Under the pieces are notes generated by a model. It was not told the origin of the DNA. It did no database searches and saw only the letters and a program-made list of their open reading frames with translations. Positions 50,101 through 61,293 of a stretch of DNA of 64,000 nt are shown piece after piece. Numbering within the stretch: position 1 is the stretch's first letter; every line of letters begins with the position of its first letter. Source of the stretch: Adineta vaga (Eukaryota; Rotifera); the NCBI GenBank assembly GCA_021613535.1, contig CP075495.1:10354001-10418000 (forward strand), given 5' to 3'. A program made the translations under genes and the position numbers.

Positions 50101-51059
50101 TAATGTAATTCAAATCGTATACTTACATCGAATATGTGTTTTCAACAGATCATCTGTTAAAGACATTTCTAGAAATATGAAAAATGTCGAAATTCATATA
50201 TATATATATATATATATAATTCAAGGTTACTAACGATAGTTTTTAACATTATAGATGCTAAGTACGTGTAAACCACCACAACAATAAACTTCATGATTAT
50301 TTTGATTTCGATCACATGGAATATTGCATAGAACAGAATTTACTAAAGATTGATTTAATTGATTACCACATCGACATAAATTCCTAAAAATGATTTAATA
50401 TCATTCTTATTCTGTCTTTTAATTGCATAAACTTTACCCATAGCTGACACCTGCATAATTATAAGTCACAGCACAATATGATAGACATTCTTCCAATGAT
50501 TTCACAACACCCATTACAATATCTAAGGTTATATCATTGAAGCAACCTTGATAACCTACTTTAGTATTAACACATATTCGATCTAAATAGTATTGATTTC
50601 TAATTTGTTTTAACATTGAAAATCGATTTAAGAAAATCCATACCTCTTTGAGATAATTCTACAGATCCGAATACATTATAAATACTATTTCGATTATTAC
50701 CACCACATTTTTCTGATGTTATACACGAATGATAACATTCATCATCCGACACTTGACTATACTTGTCATATTGTTGTACACAACGACATTCATTACCATA
50801 TTTGATAGTGGCATAAGGATAGTTTTTTTTTTGACATGCAAGAGTACATTGTTTAGGAGTTAACCGTTCATATTTACCAATGAATATTTGCAAAGCTTGA
50901 CTATCAACCTGATCAATAAAACAACCCAAATATTGATGAAGACCTAAAATAAACGTATTCGTAGCAACAGATTTAAAGTTCCATTTTTTTTTTGCACTAT
51001 CTACCGTGAATAAGCGTTAATTGAACAAACGAGTAATAGAGCAAGAATAGTGCTCTCAT
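44141..51059 (-). CDS. WSC-domain, mucin-like single-pass receptor with KIAA1549-like tail
   Basis: Minus strand, about 1,930 aa. N-terminal exons 51005-51059, 50644-50943, 50438-50582, 50235-50383 and 50127-50168 give a signal peptide (MRALFLLYYSFVQL) and two WSC domains (YLGCFIDQVDSQ with RCVQQYD; VGYQGCFND with CRCGNQL). A Ser/Thr stalk of nearly 1,000 residues covers 49673-46737; its frame changes three times, so its inner exons are unresolved. Exons 46320-46661, 46055-46257 and 45654-45989 follow with an SEA-like segment containing RRKR, then the TM helix (LWIIGAVLGPIVFALLLIG). Exons 45560-45598, 45253-45507, 45117-45192 and 44141-45060 encode the tail, with WRNKLRLQEKFE and a RNQLHRLLDEVLDKV helix reminiscent of KIAA1549. 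WSC domains bind carbohydrate and in yeast serve as wall-stress sensors. The assignment to KIAA1549 is tentative; the WSC-mucin-TM layout is clear. Confidence 0.72.
47765..48190 (-). repeat. 96-bp coding tandem repeat in the Ser/Thr stalk
   Basis: Four to five copies of a 96-bp unit, 32 codons each. The shared CTTGTATC/CTTGTGTC segment recurs at 47776, 47872, 47968, 48064 and 48160, exactly 96 bases apart. The unit reads SSTLVHTDTSQTLISTPSST and continues into TVTVTSVSLLTVT. Copies are nearly identical, which points to recent unequal exchange or gene conversion. Confidence 0.92.
49674..50126. other. Intron between WSC region and Ser/Thr stalk
   Basis: A 453-nt intron with a GTAAGT donor and a long T-rich acceptor (TTTTCTATTTAG). 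It includes a poly-purine stretch and no coding frame. Confidence 0.6.
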
Positions 51060-53221
51060 TGCAGCTGTCGATCATACCCAAAGATAAAACAAAATTGTTT
51101 CTTAATCTAAAATAATATCGAAACAAAGATCTATTTTTTGTTTTGATGTTGATTGTAAAAGTCATGTACGAATGAATAATCATTACATTACTAATACACA
51201 TCAATATACGTTTCATATCGATAATAGGTATTTAATACTATACACTACTTTGGAATCGACCTACCGTTCTTCTCTTCAATTAATAAGAAGAAAAAAAAGA
51301 GGAAAAGAGAGAGAAAATAAGAAGAAAAAGAAATGAATTGAGTAACATCATGTTTTGTCAACTAAATAACATGTTTTTCTTTCTAATGACGTGTACGTTT
51401 GATAAGAATTTCTGAGAGCAATGGTATACAAAGGAAATAAAGATCAATATTGATTGCAAAATACATCACCTCAGCATTCTGCTATATTATTTATGAAGGA
51501 AAAAAAGACGTGATTTGTCACTTTTATGCAACAAGTAAACTCGAGTTTACAATATTTTCTTCACAAACTTGAGCAGGTAAAAAAATCATACACCTGGAAT
51601 ATGTTCTCTAAGAGCTGTTGTCATAATCATGCTGGGAACATTTCTATAGATGAGTTTTTAAATCATACACTTTTCATTCGAAGAAGAAAACCTTCATGTA
51701 AGAGTGAGAGACATTCATCGCTTGAGGACTTTTTGCCTCTTTACTAGTTGAAAGACTCTTGCATCAATCTCGCTACAATATAACATAATAAAAAGAAAAG
51801 CAAGTGTTCGCTCATTGTACTTTTACGAAAAAATATTTCTATCGGTGACTTACGGCACAATGGCATTTGTTTGTAGATAGTCAATCAAAAACGGAATATG
51901 TTCAAGAGTTAAAATATGACAATAATACGAAAGACGAAGAAAAAAAAAGAAACGCTTGTCAATCCATTCACATTCATAAATTGAATAAAGCTAAGCGAAA
52001 ACTTTCATCGAAATTACATTTTGAAATAAGATATGAATATGTCGAACATTATTCTTTTCTTTATGTACGTACGTTTACTTGCATCCATTCAGAAGATTAT
52101 GATATATGAGAATACGATGAATACTGATGAACGCAATGAATATTGTTACTTAATAATGTGACAAAACCTACTGATATTGTCCATGATCTCAGTCAACATT
52201 CATTTTATATATCAAATATACGAAAGAACAACTAGAAGGCCAATGCATGATCTTTCAAGTTATATATAGAAGTATGAAGATGACTAAACTTGTTTAGAAA
52301 TAGTTATGTGACGATTTCAAATCTATTGTTTATTGTTACTAGTTGTTCTATAAGCAGATGTTGTCTTTTGCTTTTTTCTTCGAACATTTATACACACAAA
52401 AAAAGGAATCCTTATGTAAGTTTATCGAAATAACATTCACGAAAATGACTAAATTTGAGATAAAATGACAATATATACTTACTTTTTCTTTGGTATTTTT
52501 CAATATTTTTTCGAACTCTTCGTATGCGATAAATGGCTTCATATTTTATTTACCTGTCTATCTTTATGTATCCATCAATCGATTCACTACAGTGATGAAA
52601 TGACAAGAAAGAAAAAAAAAGCCTTCATTCATATTACAAAAGAAAATAGTCTTGAAAAACCACAATCAATCATTTGCATGAAAAAAAAACAAAGTTTCTG
52701 ACACTATTCAAATTAAACAAAAAAAAAGAAATCCACTTACCACTCGCATAAAGTCTTTTATTGATTTTGCAATGTCAAAAAAAGAAAAAGAAATGTCTCC
52801 TTCCTTTATTATCATGCATTCAAAAAAAATTTTCTCTCTTTTTAAATCTAGTTTGCCTATATATCGATATGCGCTATGCGAATCCAAGCCATTAACAGTA
52901 ATTGACGGAAAAATGAACTAATATTATGATACGTTTTTTTTTCCTCTTCTATTTCATTCACCAAGTATATCCTCTCGTCCGATTCATCTCAACCGGAAAA
53001 ATATCACCATTTTGCGTTCATTACGTTGTCATGCATTCCCTTCCTTTACCTGTGCGTTCCGCATAACTCAGTCAACTGTTGTTCTCTAGCGATTCGAGCG
53101 TCACCTAACGAATCAGTAGTTTCGACTAAGTAAATAAACTAATGGTGTATATATAGGTTGATATATCTGTCGAAAGTCACGCCATAATCAACTCATAAAT
53201 AATCTTCTTTTCTTAAGTACA
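51060..53221. other. Intergenic, divergent promoter region
   Basis: 2.2 kb between two divergent genes. Open frames at 51526-52109 and 52348-52701 are Lys/Phe-rich and have no resemblance to a family. A TATATATA element lies at 53147-53155, about 70 bases ahead of the downstream ATG. Confidence 0.55.
53147..53155 (+). promoter_or_regulatory. Candidate TATA box of the sterol methyltransferase gene
   Basis: A TATATATAG motif sits about 70 bases upstream of the ATG at 53222, a fitting distance for a start site near 53180 and a 40-base 5' UTR. An acceptor-like TTCTTTTCTTAAG lies between them, four bases before the ATG. Confidence 0.35.
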
Positions 53222-54335
53222 ATGACGGAAAAAACGTTAATAAAACGTTCAAATGAAGCTGTTAAAAAAGAAGTTTCAACATACAATGAACTCTATCAAG
53301 ATTCAACATCGATCGATAAACGAAAGGATCAATATCAAACGTTAGTTACAAATTATTATAGTTTAGCAACAGATTTTTATGAATATGGTTGGGGTCAAAG
53401 TTTTCATTTTGCAAATCGATTTCGTGGTGAAACTTTAGAAGAATCTATTCAACGACATGAATCTTATTTGGGATTAAGAATGCAACTTAAACCAGGCGAC
53501 AAAGTACTTGATATTGGTTGTGGTGTTGGTGGTCCATTGAGACGTATTGCAAATTTAAGTGGTGCACATATTACTGGTGTAACTATTAGTCAATATCAAA
53601 TTCAACGAGCAAAAACTATTGGTATGAAAAGATCATGTTTTATTTTCTCTCTTCGCACATGAAACCATATATTATAGGTGTACCAGCTAATTGTCAATTT
53701 ATTCAAGGCGATTTTATGCAATTACCATTTGAAGATAATACTTTCGATCATGTTTACGTTATTGAAGCTGCATGTCATGCACCAGAAAAGGTAAACTAAT
53801 GCATGTTTTTCTATAAACAAATATTAAATACATTTTCTTTTCTTTATCATTCTATTAGGCTAAATGTTTTGCTGAAGTCTTCCGAGTATTAAAACCAGGC
53901 GGTTCATTTGTTGGTTATGATTGGTGTGTAACTGATAAATATGATAAACAAAATCGTGATCATCTCGAAATTAAACGTTTAATTGAAGAAGGTGATGGAT
54001 TGCCTGATTTGAAATCAACAGATGAATTAGTTACTGATTTAAAATCAGTCGGTTTTACTGTTGAAGAAAGTCGAATTATTCCTGAAGGTGATATCCCATG
54101 GTATCAACCATTCGTAGGTGGTGATTCATTTTTTTCATTAGCAAGTTTTCGTACATCAAATATTGGTCGTTGGTTTACACGTAATATGGTTTGGCTTATG
54201 GAAAGAACAAAATTTGCTGCTCAAGGCTCAATGGGTACACTTGAAATTCTTGAAAAAGCAGCACTCGGTTTAACACGTGGTGGTCAAACTGGCATTTTTA
54301 CACCTTACTTCTTTTTTATCGGTCGTAAATCTTAA
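53222..54335 (+). CDS. SMT: Sterol 24-C-methyltransferase (SMT/ERG6 family)
   Basis: Three exons: 53222-53621, 53678-53790 and 53859-54335; 329 aa. The diagnostic sterol-binding motif [11 protein letters not shown] is intact. The SAM-binding motif I is [16 protein letters not shown], followed by [15 protein letters not shown], the second sterol region ([12 protein letters not shown]) and [19 protein letters not shown]. The C terminus [19 protein letters not shown] matches the family end. The enzyme adds a methyl group from SAM to C-24 of the sterol side chain, the step that makes ergosterol- and phytosterol-type sterols. Most animals lack it; sponges and some annelids are known exceptions. 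Spliceosomal introns and AT-rich codon use like its neighbours show it is a resident nuclear gene, not contamination. Its 3' end faces the ChAT 3' end 59 bases away. Confidence 0.9.
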
Positions 54336-54394
54336 AGATAGAACGCTAGGAAAACATTAGACAACGAACTGTGTGATAATTTTTCTTTTATTTC

Positions 54395-57300
54395 TTAAAT
54401 ATTATTATTATTATTATCATTATTAGTATTGTTCTGTTCATTTAGATCTAATGAAGTAGCTGAAATAGATTGTTGTGCAGCTAATTTAGCAGCATATGAT
54501 GGTCTTCGAAGTGCTATTGTTTGTTGTTGACGTTGTACTAAAGTGCATAGATCACGTATTTCATAGAGTGTGTCTGTAAGAGATTCAGCAAATTCTTGAG
54601 AATTTGTTGTCGAACAATTTTTGAACGATGAAATACAAAAAAGAATATAATCTGAACGAACATTGTATGAACAACCATAACCATCAGGTACGACGGCACC
54701 ATAGCAAATAAAAGAATCATTGATATTGGTTGTTACTTGACTTGTTGATAAACTAAAATGATTACTCAAGGCATAACCAGGATCTATAAATAGTTCAGGA
54801 GTTGGAAGCTTATTATCCCGTGCAATTTGCTTAAGAGCGAGCACTTAAGAAAAACAACAACGAATTATTCAGAAAGAAATTGATAGAAGATAATACTTAC
54901 TATGACAATCCATACCATCACCGAGAATATTCTAAGAAAAAGAAACAAAATATGTAACTTATATCTGAATAGAGAAGAAATTCTGCAAGGAATTATATTC
55001 GTATGAACACACTCAGATCTAATATAGTTCAAAGATCCACAAAAATGATGTCAAATTCTTTTATTAGTTTCATGACATTTCAAGGTTGCATAATAACTAA
55101 GTGATTAGTATTGTAGTAAAGCAGTAAAACTGCATGAGCTTAGCAATTACTTTTCCTGTTTCTTCCACTTTTATCATGACCGTTGTTCGCATAAATATCA
55201 GTACTAAACAAAGTGAAGACGGCTTTTTTACATAATATATTATTATCTTGTTAAAATGCATATTTTTGTATAAAAAAATCAATCATTAGATGGAAACGAA
55301 GTACCTGCAGGTATAATGTAGTCGTATATGCAAAGAATTTTAATGCAAGACTCATGAGACTACAAATATGTAGTACAATACAATTAATTTGCTTCTTCTC
55401 ACTTAGAAGAAAAGATAAAAGTCAAACTTGATCTTACTCGCTTGACATTCTAAATCTTTCATAGCATGTTTACAAAGCTTATCTTGATTACTAATATTGC
55501 TTAACAAAAGATCCTAATCACAACATAACTATCTGTTCATTCTACTGTAAGACGATTTTAAAACTATCGATAAAAATTTTTACTTGAATCATCAAATCCG
55601 TTTGTGCTTGCATAGCTTGTCGAAACAAATGTAATTTTTCTGCAGCTGAAATATTGCCCGTTTCATCAACCATAGCTCGTGCCCAAATAAGTGCTTCCGG
55701 TGTATTCGCTCGAATATTATCTACACGACCATAATGAAATCGTCGTGTTGATGCACTCTCATATGTTGATACAAGTTTATTGTACATTCTAAATAGAAAT
55801 CGAAGAATAATCGCAATCAATTTTTCTTATGATAAAATTCGAATGAATTTACGAACTTGAAATATGTAAATTGAAGACACATTTGAATAAATGCATCGGG
55901 ACTCATATTGTGTTCTTTAGGAAATTCTTTTCCATAATCAGTAAATTTAAGAATATATAAATCAAAATCATTAATTGCACTAAATAAAAAGACATGTGTA
56001 TGAAAACAAGTTTCTGTTTGAGTTAGTTTAAATCTTACCTTTGTAAACTTTGTTTGGCAATCGAAAGATTTTGTCGAAGATAAGTATTTATATTCCATTT
56101 TAGTCGATGCGGTACTGGAAGCTCACATAATGATTTCGAACGACGAAATCTATCTTGACTTTTCTCTTCCCTAAATTTTCAATATGAAAATGAATATTCA
56201 ATTGTCACATAATAACTTACATATATTTAAATAGATGTTCAATTAATTGAATAACAGCAATTGCTTCAGCTGGTGAATGTTCATAATTTAAACCGAATAA
56301 ACCATCAGTACTAATAATAAATTGCATAGTTTTATCATACCAACGATTAGCAGCATTTAGCATATTTTTTCCTCCATGTAGAATTTGTTCACCCAATGAA
56401 ACAAAATCTCGTTTTGTTACTTTATTGAAGTCAAAAGATTCATCGTCTTCTCCAGAATCATTTGATAAATCCGATTGATCCAAACAAACGATAAAAATAC
56501 ATCTTTCGATAAGATCCAGTGAATCTCGATTCAATGCATCTAAATAGTACATATTACAGAAAATTAATAATATATAGTCAACTAGAGTGCATACAGAGCT
56601 GATTATCACACATATGAGATATACGTAAGTACTTTTTATGTTTGTACTCGGACATATCAGAAAGTGAATTCGTTCAATTAGATAGATCGAACAACTCTTC
56701 TGATCAAATAAATATAATCAAAAATATGCAATGAACCAATCAAGTGAAATGACTATCAAAATTTTTCATATTTTCTCGACAGAAGTGTTTATCAATGTAT
56801 TTTTCTGACATAAATCATAATTAATTTTACCTTTCATTAATTCTGTTCTGATAGTTGCCCAATTTCGTCGTGGTAATGATGTATAAATGCCGACATCATC
56901 AGTTGCATAAGGATCTGCATCAGCCATTTGAATAATTCGTCCTAATAATGAATAAATGTCGTCTTCATCTAACCGTGTAAAATTAATGACGACATTTAAA
57001 ACAAAAAATTGATTTCGATATGCAACAATCACATGTTCCACTTGATGATGAACTACTTTACTATTACGCATTTGTATAAGACGATCTTGTTTTACATCGG
57101 GCATACGATAACATGAAAATAAACGATAATATTGTTCCATACAGAATGGTTGACCTTTTTCTCGACTAGTTGCTCGATCAATTGGTAATGCTCGACTAAA
57201 TGATAGTGAAATATTTGTTGAAAGTAATTGTTTCGTATTGTTTTATAACTTACGCATCGATTAATACTTTATAATCCAATATTCCTGATATCAATTTTGC

Positions 57301-57955
57301 AATAAATCTATAAGACAAAAAAAAGTAAAACTCAAAGAATGTTTTATTTCTTGAGTTTAAAATATGATTATATACTTTAAATAAGCTTCTATATTTGTAA
57401 AATGTTGTTGTGGAAGAACAAATGCTGGATTAGAGTTAATTGGTAGTGGAAGAGAATTTGCAAGATACATGTCTTCTAACCACCAATCTACTACCTAAAG
57501 AAAGAAGAACGAGAACAAAAGATTAATTTATAAGACGATTTCATTTTTTATCTCATTCATTTTGGATTATTTATCACATACATAATTCTCGGATTTTGAT
57601 GCATGTTCAATAAGCATATCTTGTAATCGTTGTCCAATACTTTCTTTTCGTGCACGAAATTGATTAACTAATTGTTTTGTTCGATTAAATTCCTCATTGG
57701 TTTGAATTGGTTCCAAACAGCGAAGATATTTTGTTAATGTTGCATCCAAATTAGGTACAGGAAGATGAGGTAAACCTTTCTATGAAACATGATGAGGATA
57801 AGATAGGTTAATTTCCATTTCTTTGAATGATATTCGGGTACTCTATGGCTCACCTCAATATCCCATTTCGAACAATCTTTATCTTCAGTTTGTTGTCGTT
57901 TAATACGTCCAATATATTTTTCTAATGTTGGCAATTGAGATGATAGATTTTCCAT
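54395..57955 (-). CDS. CHAT: Choline O-acetyltransferase
   Basis: Eleven exons, minus strand: 57854-57955, 57582-57779, 57376-57494, 57254-57307, 56831-57195, 56221-56539, 56039-56170, 55857-55979, 55584-55788, 54901-54931 and 54395-54843; 698 aa, all in frame. Blocks are closer to ChAT than to the carnitine acyltransferases: WWLEDMYLANSLPLPINSNP, GQPFCMEQYYRLFSCYRMP, EHVIVAYRNQFFVLNVVINF, NRDSLDLIERCIFIVCLD, RRFHYGRVDNIRANTPEAL and ILFCISSFKNC. The catalytic His is in LNYEHSPAEA. STSQV, the C-terminal substrate-site motif, is present. It makes acetylcholine from choline and acetyl-CoA in nerve endings. A poly-Asn tail ends the protein. VAChT lies directly upstream in the same orientation. 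An acceptor-like CTAATTTTTTTAG ends at 57997, about 40 bases before the ATG, consistent with an upstream 5' UTR exon. Confidence 0.92.
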
Positions 57956-58426
57956 CCTTTCTTTCTCTCTTTTCTTTTTCTTTTTTTTCGAAAAATCTAA
58001 AAAAATTAGACGTTTATGAATGATAGACTACAACGACATTCAACTACATAGAATTTATTTTCAAAGGCAAATTCGCATAAAAGAAAAATAGATTCGAAGA
58101 AATACGTCAATACAAACATCGAGAAAACAGGCACACAAATGAGTCTCTTTTGTACATTATTTCAATTGATATGTATTATGATATATTGGTTGGTGATTCT
58201 CAATAATCATTATACTAGGCTAAAATAACTGGTAAAATATATGAAGACAGGGATGAGAAAAAAGAAGAAGAAGAAGAAGAAGAGAAGGCAAACTCTCATT
58301 CACAACAACATACGAACGACAACGTTTTAGAAAAAGACAAAGAAGAAAAGAAAATTTTCCTAAAATAATAATAATAAAAATACATCACCGGCTCAACTGT
58401 GTATGTATGCGTAGGAAACATTGGTT
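57956..58426. other. Spacer between VAChT and ChAT
   Basis: A 471-bp gap. On the minus strand it holds the VAChT 3' flank, a GAA/TTC repeat at 58260-58285 and the candidate ChAT 5' splice acceptor near 57997. No coding frame is supported. Confidence 0.6.
58258..58285. repeat. (GAA)n microsatellite
   Basis: A run of AAGAAG units between the two cholinergic genes. Confidence 0.85.
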
Positions 58427-60410
58427 TTAAAATTCATCATAATCAACAATATTTCTTGATTTTGATTGAAAATGTACTGCACCTTGTTGACCCATATTCA
58501 TTTGTGGATATTGATTTGTTGTTGTTGATTTTGGCCAAGCATTTGTTGACGAATCTAAATCATTTTGTTGAGTATAATTATTATTTGCTATTGATCTTAA
58601 ATAACTATCATCATCAGTTTCATTATGTAATGGTTGATGTGCAAATGATCGTAATTCATCATTTTCCATTGGTTTATAAGCATAGAAATTTCTTAGAATA
58701 TATAAAACCGGTGCGTAAGCGATATTACTGACAAAAATAAGAATATTTAATGTAAGAAAATTTGTTCCATATACAATGGATCCAGCAACGATTGGACCCA
58801 TAGCATAAGCAAGTGAATAAGATATATCAGCGATAGCATAAACTGATCTATAAAAATAATATGAAATTCATTTTATTTTTCATTTACTACGTAGATGAAA
58901 ATAAAACGATCTACTTACCCATAAACAGATGTATGACGAACATCAACAAGATAGGCTAATGTTGGTAATAATGCTGTGTCAACCAAAGCATTTCCTAGAG
59001 AATATTCAAATGAATTAACTAGAAGAAGAAATGTTTGTTGAAAAAGAACACATACCAAAACAAATACCACTAATAGGTATCATTAATGAACCAAAATTCG
59101 TACAAAATGGTATGAAAATACACATCGTACCTTGCAAAGCAAGTCCTATAGCTGCTAGTAACCATTGAAATTTTGGATGACGTTCATTAAGTTTAACAGT
59201 GAGATAAACTCCACTAACATGCGGAATAAAACCGGGTAACCAAATTAAACCCATTTGCCATTCGGTTGCATTCATCTTATCACGCATCCATATCGAGATA
59301 GTGGGCTCAAGAAAAGCCAAGCCAACGTTCGCCTTTTAAAATGAAATTCAATGAGAATAATCATGATTTTCTTCGTGATTTCACTTACCATTGCTAAAGC
59401 TCCAGCACATACTGCAATATAGGGATCCATTAATAGTCGCCAAATCGGAGTGCCTTTCGGTTTGTCAGAAGAGGAATTATTGGAAAAATCAAATGCTTCT
59501 CGAAGTCGAGTTGGACGCATGACAACAAACAAGAGAACGCCATCAAGTAAGGCAATCAAAGCCAATGTAATAAATGGCACACGTTTACCAAAAAATTCAT
59601 AAAGAATACCTATAAAAATAAGGTAAAAGTTGAAATTTTCTAATCAACACATTCGAAAATACGAACCGCCAAATGGTGGAGCAACAAGAGATCCAAAAGA
59701 AATAAATGCTAAAGCAATACCTAATTGTCGACTACGACTACCTTCATCTTGATATCGATCAGCAATCATTGCTAGTATTGAAAATAATAATACAATCTTT
59801 CGAATTCTTTTTCAGTGAAATTTACCTAAACCAGATGTATCAGCAAATGCCGAACCTACACCTTGTAAACTTCGTGCAACAAATAAAACACCATATGAAC
59901 GGCCAAATGCGAATGTTGTTGTTGATAAGAAAATGACACAAAGTCCAATACACATTGGAATATCATAACCAATCCGATCGATTAATGCACCACTAAATGG
60001 ATTGACTAATAGTTGAATAATTGCTTTTGAACCAAATAATGTTCCAACAGCAACATCTTCTGAACTATCATCATCATTATTAGTATTAGTAGTTACTTTT
60101 GTTACTTTTCCATTTGTAGTCACTGATTTTGATATATTACTTATCGTTGATCCCCATGCGCCGATGCTTTGTAAATAATCCGGAATGATTGGTACCTAAA
60201 AAACGGAAATGTTTTCTTCTTTAAGAAAAATCATCTAAAACAGTTATTCTGACTTACAATAACCATATACAGCATATTATCAAGTAATAAAGCAACACAT
60301 ACAATGACCATAATTAATCGTCGCTGTCTTTTGGGAACATTGATAATTTCTTGTAAAGTATCCCACGCATAGGTTATTTGATTTCGAATTATGTGTAATG
60401 TTGCCTCCAT
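58427..60410 (-). CDS. SLC18A3: Vesicular acetylcholine transporter (VAChT, SLC18A3/UNC-17)
   Basis: Seven exons, minus strand: 60258-60410, 59826-60195, 59667-59771, 59389-59609, 59056-59332, 58919-58994 and 58427-58847; 540 aa in frame. It is a 12-TM major-facilitator transporter. TM1 carries the conserved Asp ([20 protein letters not shown], Asp near residue 44). Further marks are [83 protein letters not shown] and [18 protein letters not shown]. The luminal loop after TM1 is Asn/Asp-rich, like other family members. It exchanges vesicular protons for cytosolic acetylcholine. The VAChT rather than VMAT identity rests on sequence blocks and on the neighbouring ChAT gene. Confidence 0.94.
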
Positions 60411-61273
60411 GATGTATAGAGTTATAAATGTATATACTCGTTGTGTTTTAATTTAAGATCAAATAATTCTTTTCATTGAATAAATCTATGAAAAGATGAA
60501 AAACTGGATAATTGTTAGTCTATATTGAATAATATTTAAAAAAAATACAACTCAAAAGAGAATTGTAAAAGAATATAGAAAAAAGAGAGCAGTTCAAGTA
60601 TTTCTTGAAAATCTGAAGTGCAACGAACACATGTTGCTCTATACAGTTGATTAAAAATACAAAAGAAGAAGATCCATAAAAAAAATAAGTTCACGATGAT
60701 CTATCGTGCGAATCAATTGGAAGGGTTTTATCATCATTTCTATTTTTTTTCTCTTCTACGTCCTATATTCAACACGCTCCGGGGTTAAAACCCTCGCTTC
60801 TCCTATACATGCATCTCGGCAGTCTGACCACCTAATCCTATTATACGATAGGAATGCCGGCATGAGCACGAAACGACAATGATAATGATGATGATGATGA
60901 TGATGTACAATTGTAATAATTTAGTGAGCGATGTTTCTATTCCGCTACCAAATCGATTCGGTTAGCGTATGATAATGACGAGTGTTTCCTTCTATCTCCG
61001 TTTTTATCTCGCTCAAGCCATTTTATGCATGAACACGTCCGTGAACAAGTGACGAACAGATCCGAATTATATTCTTCGATTCGATCTCACGTTCATAGCA
61101 AATCTCAACTGAATACGAGGAATAGAAGATCAGAAAAAAAAGAACGTTAGCTAGAGAGAAATACGAACAGAGAGAGAGAGAGATTTTCGTCATTCGCTTA
61201 AATCCTGATTAGAAATGGTTGATCGTGCGATGATGACATTAATCGCTTTGCTGGATCGAGCAATGAAGAAAGA

Positions 61274-61293
61274 GACAGAGAGAGAGAGAGAGA
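61274..61293. repeat. (GA)n microsatellite
   Basis: Purine-only GAGAGA run, with a second shorter one at 61162-61181. Confidence 0.8.

Noticed and set aside
51526-52701. Several open frames of 64-80 codons between the WSC gene and the sterol methyltransferase
   Set aside because: Composition-driven, no conserved motif, and inconsistent with each other in frame and strand.
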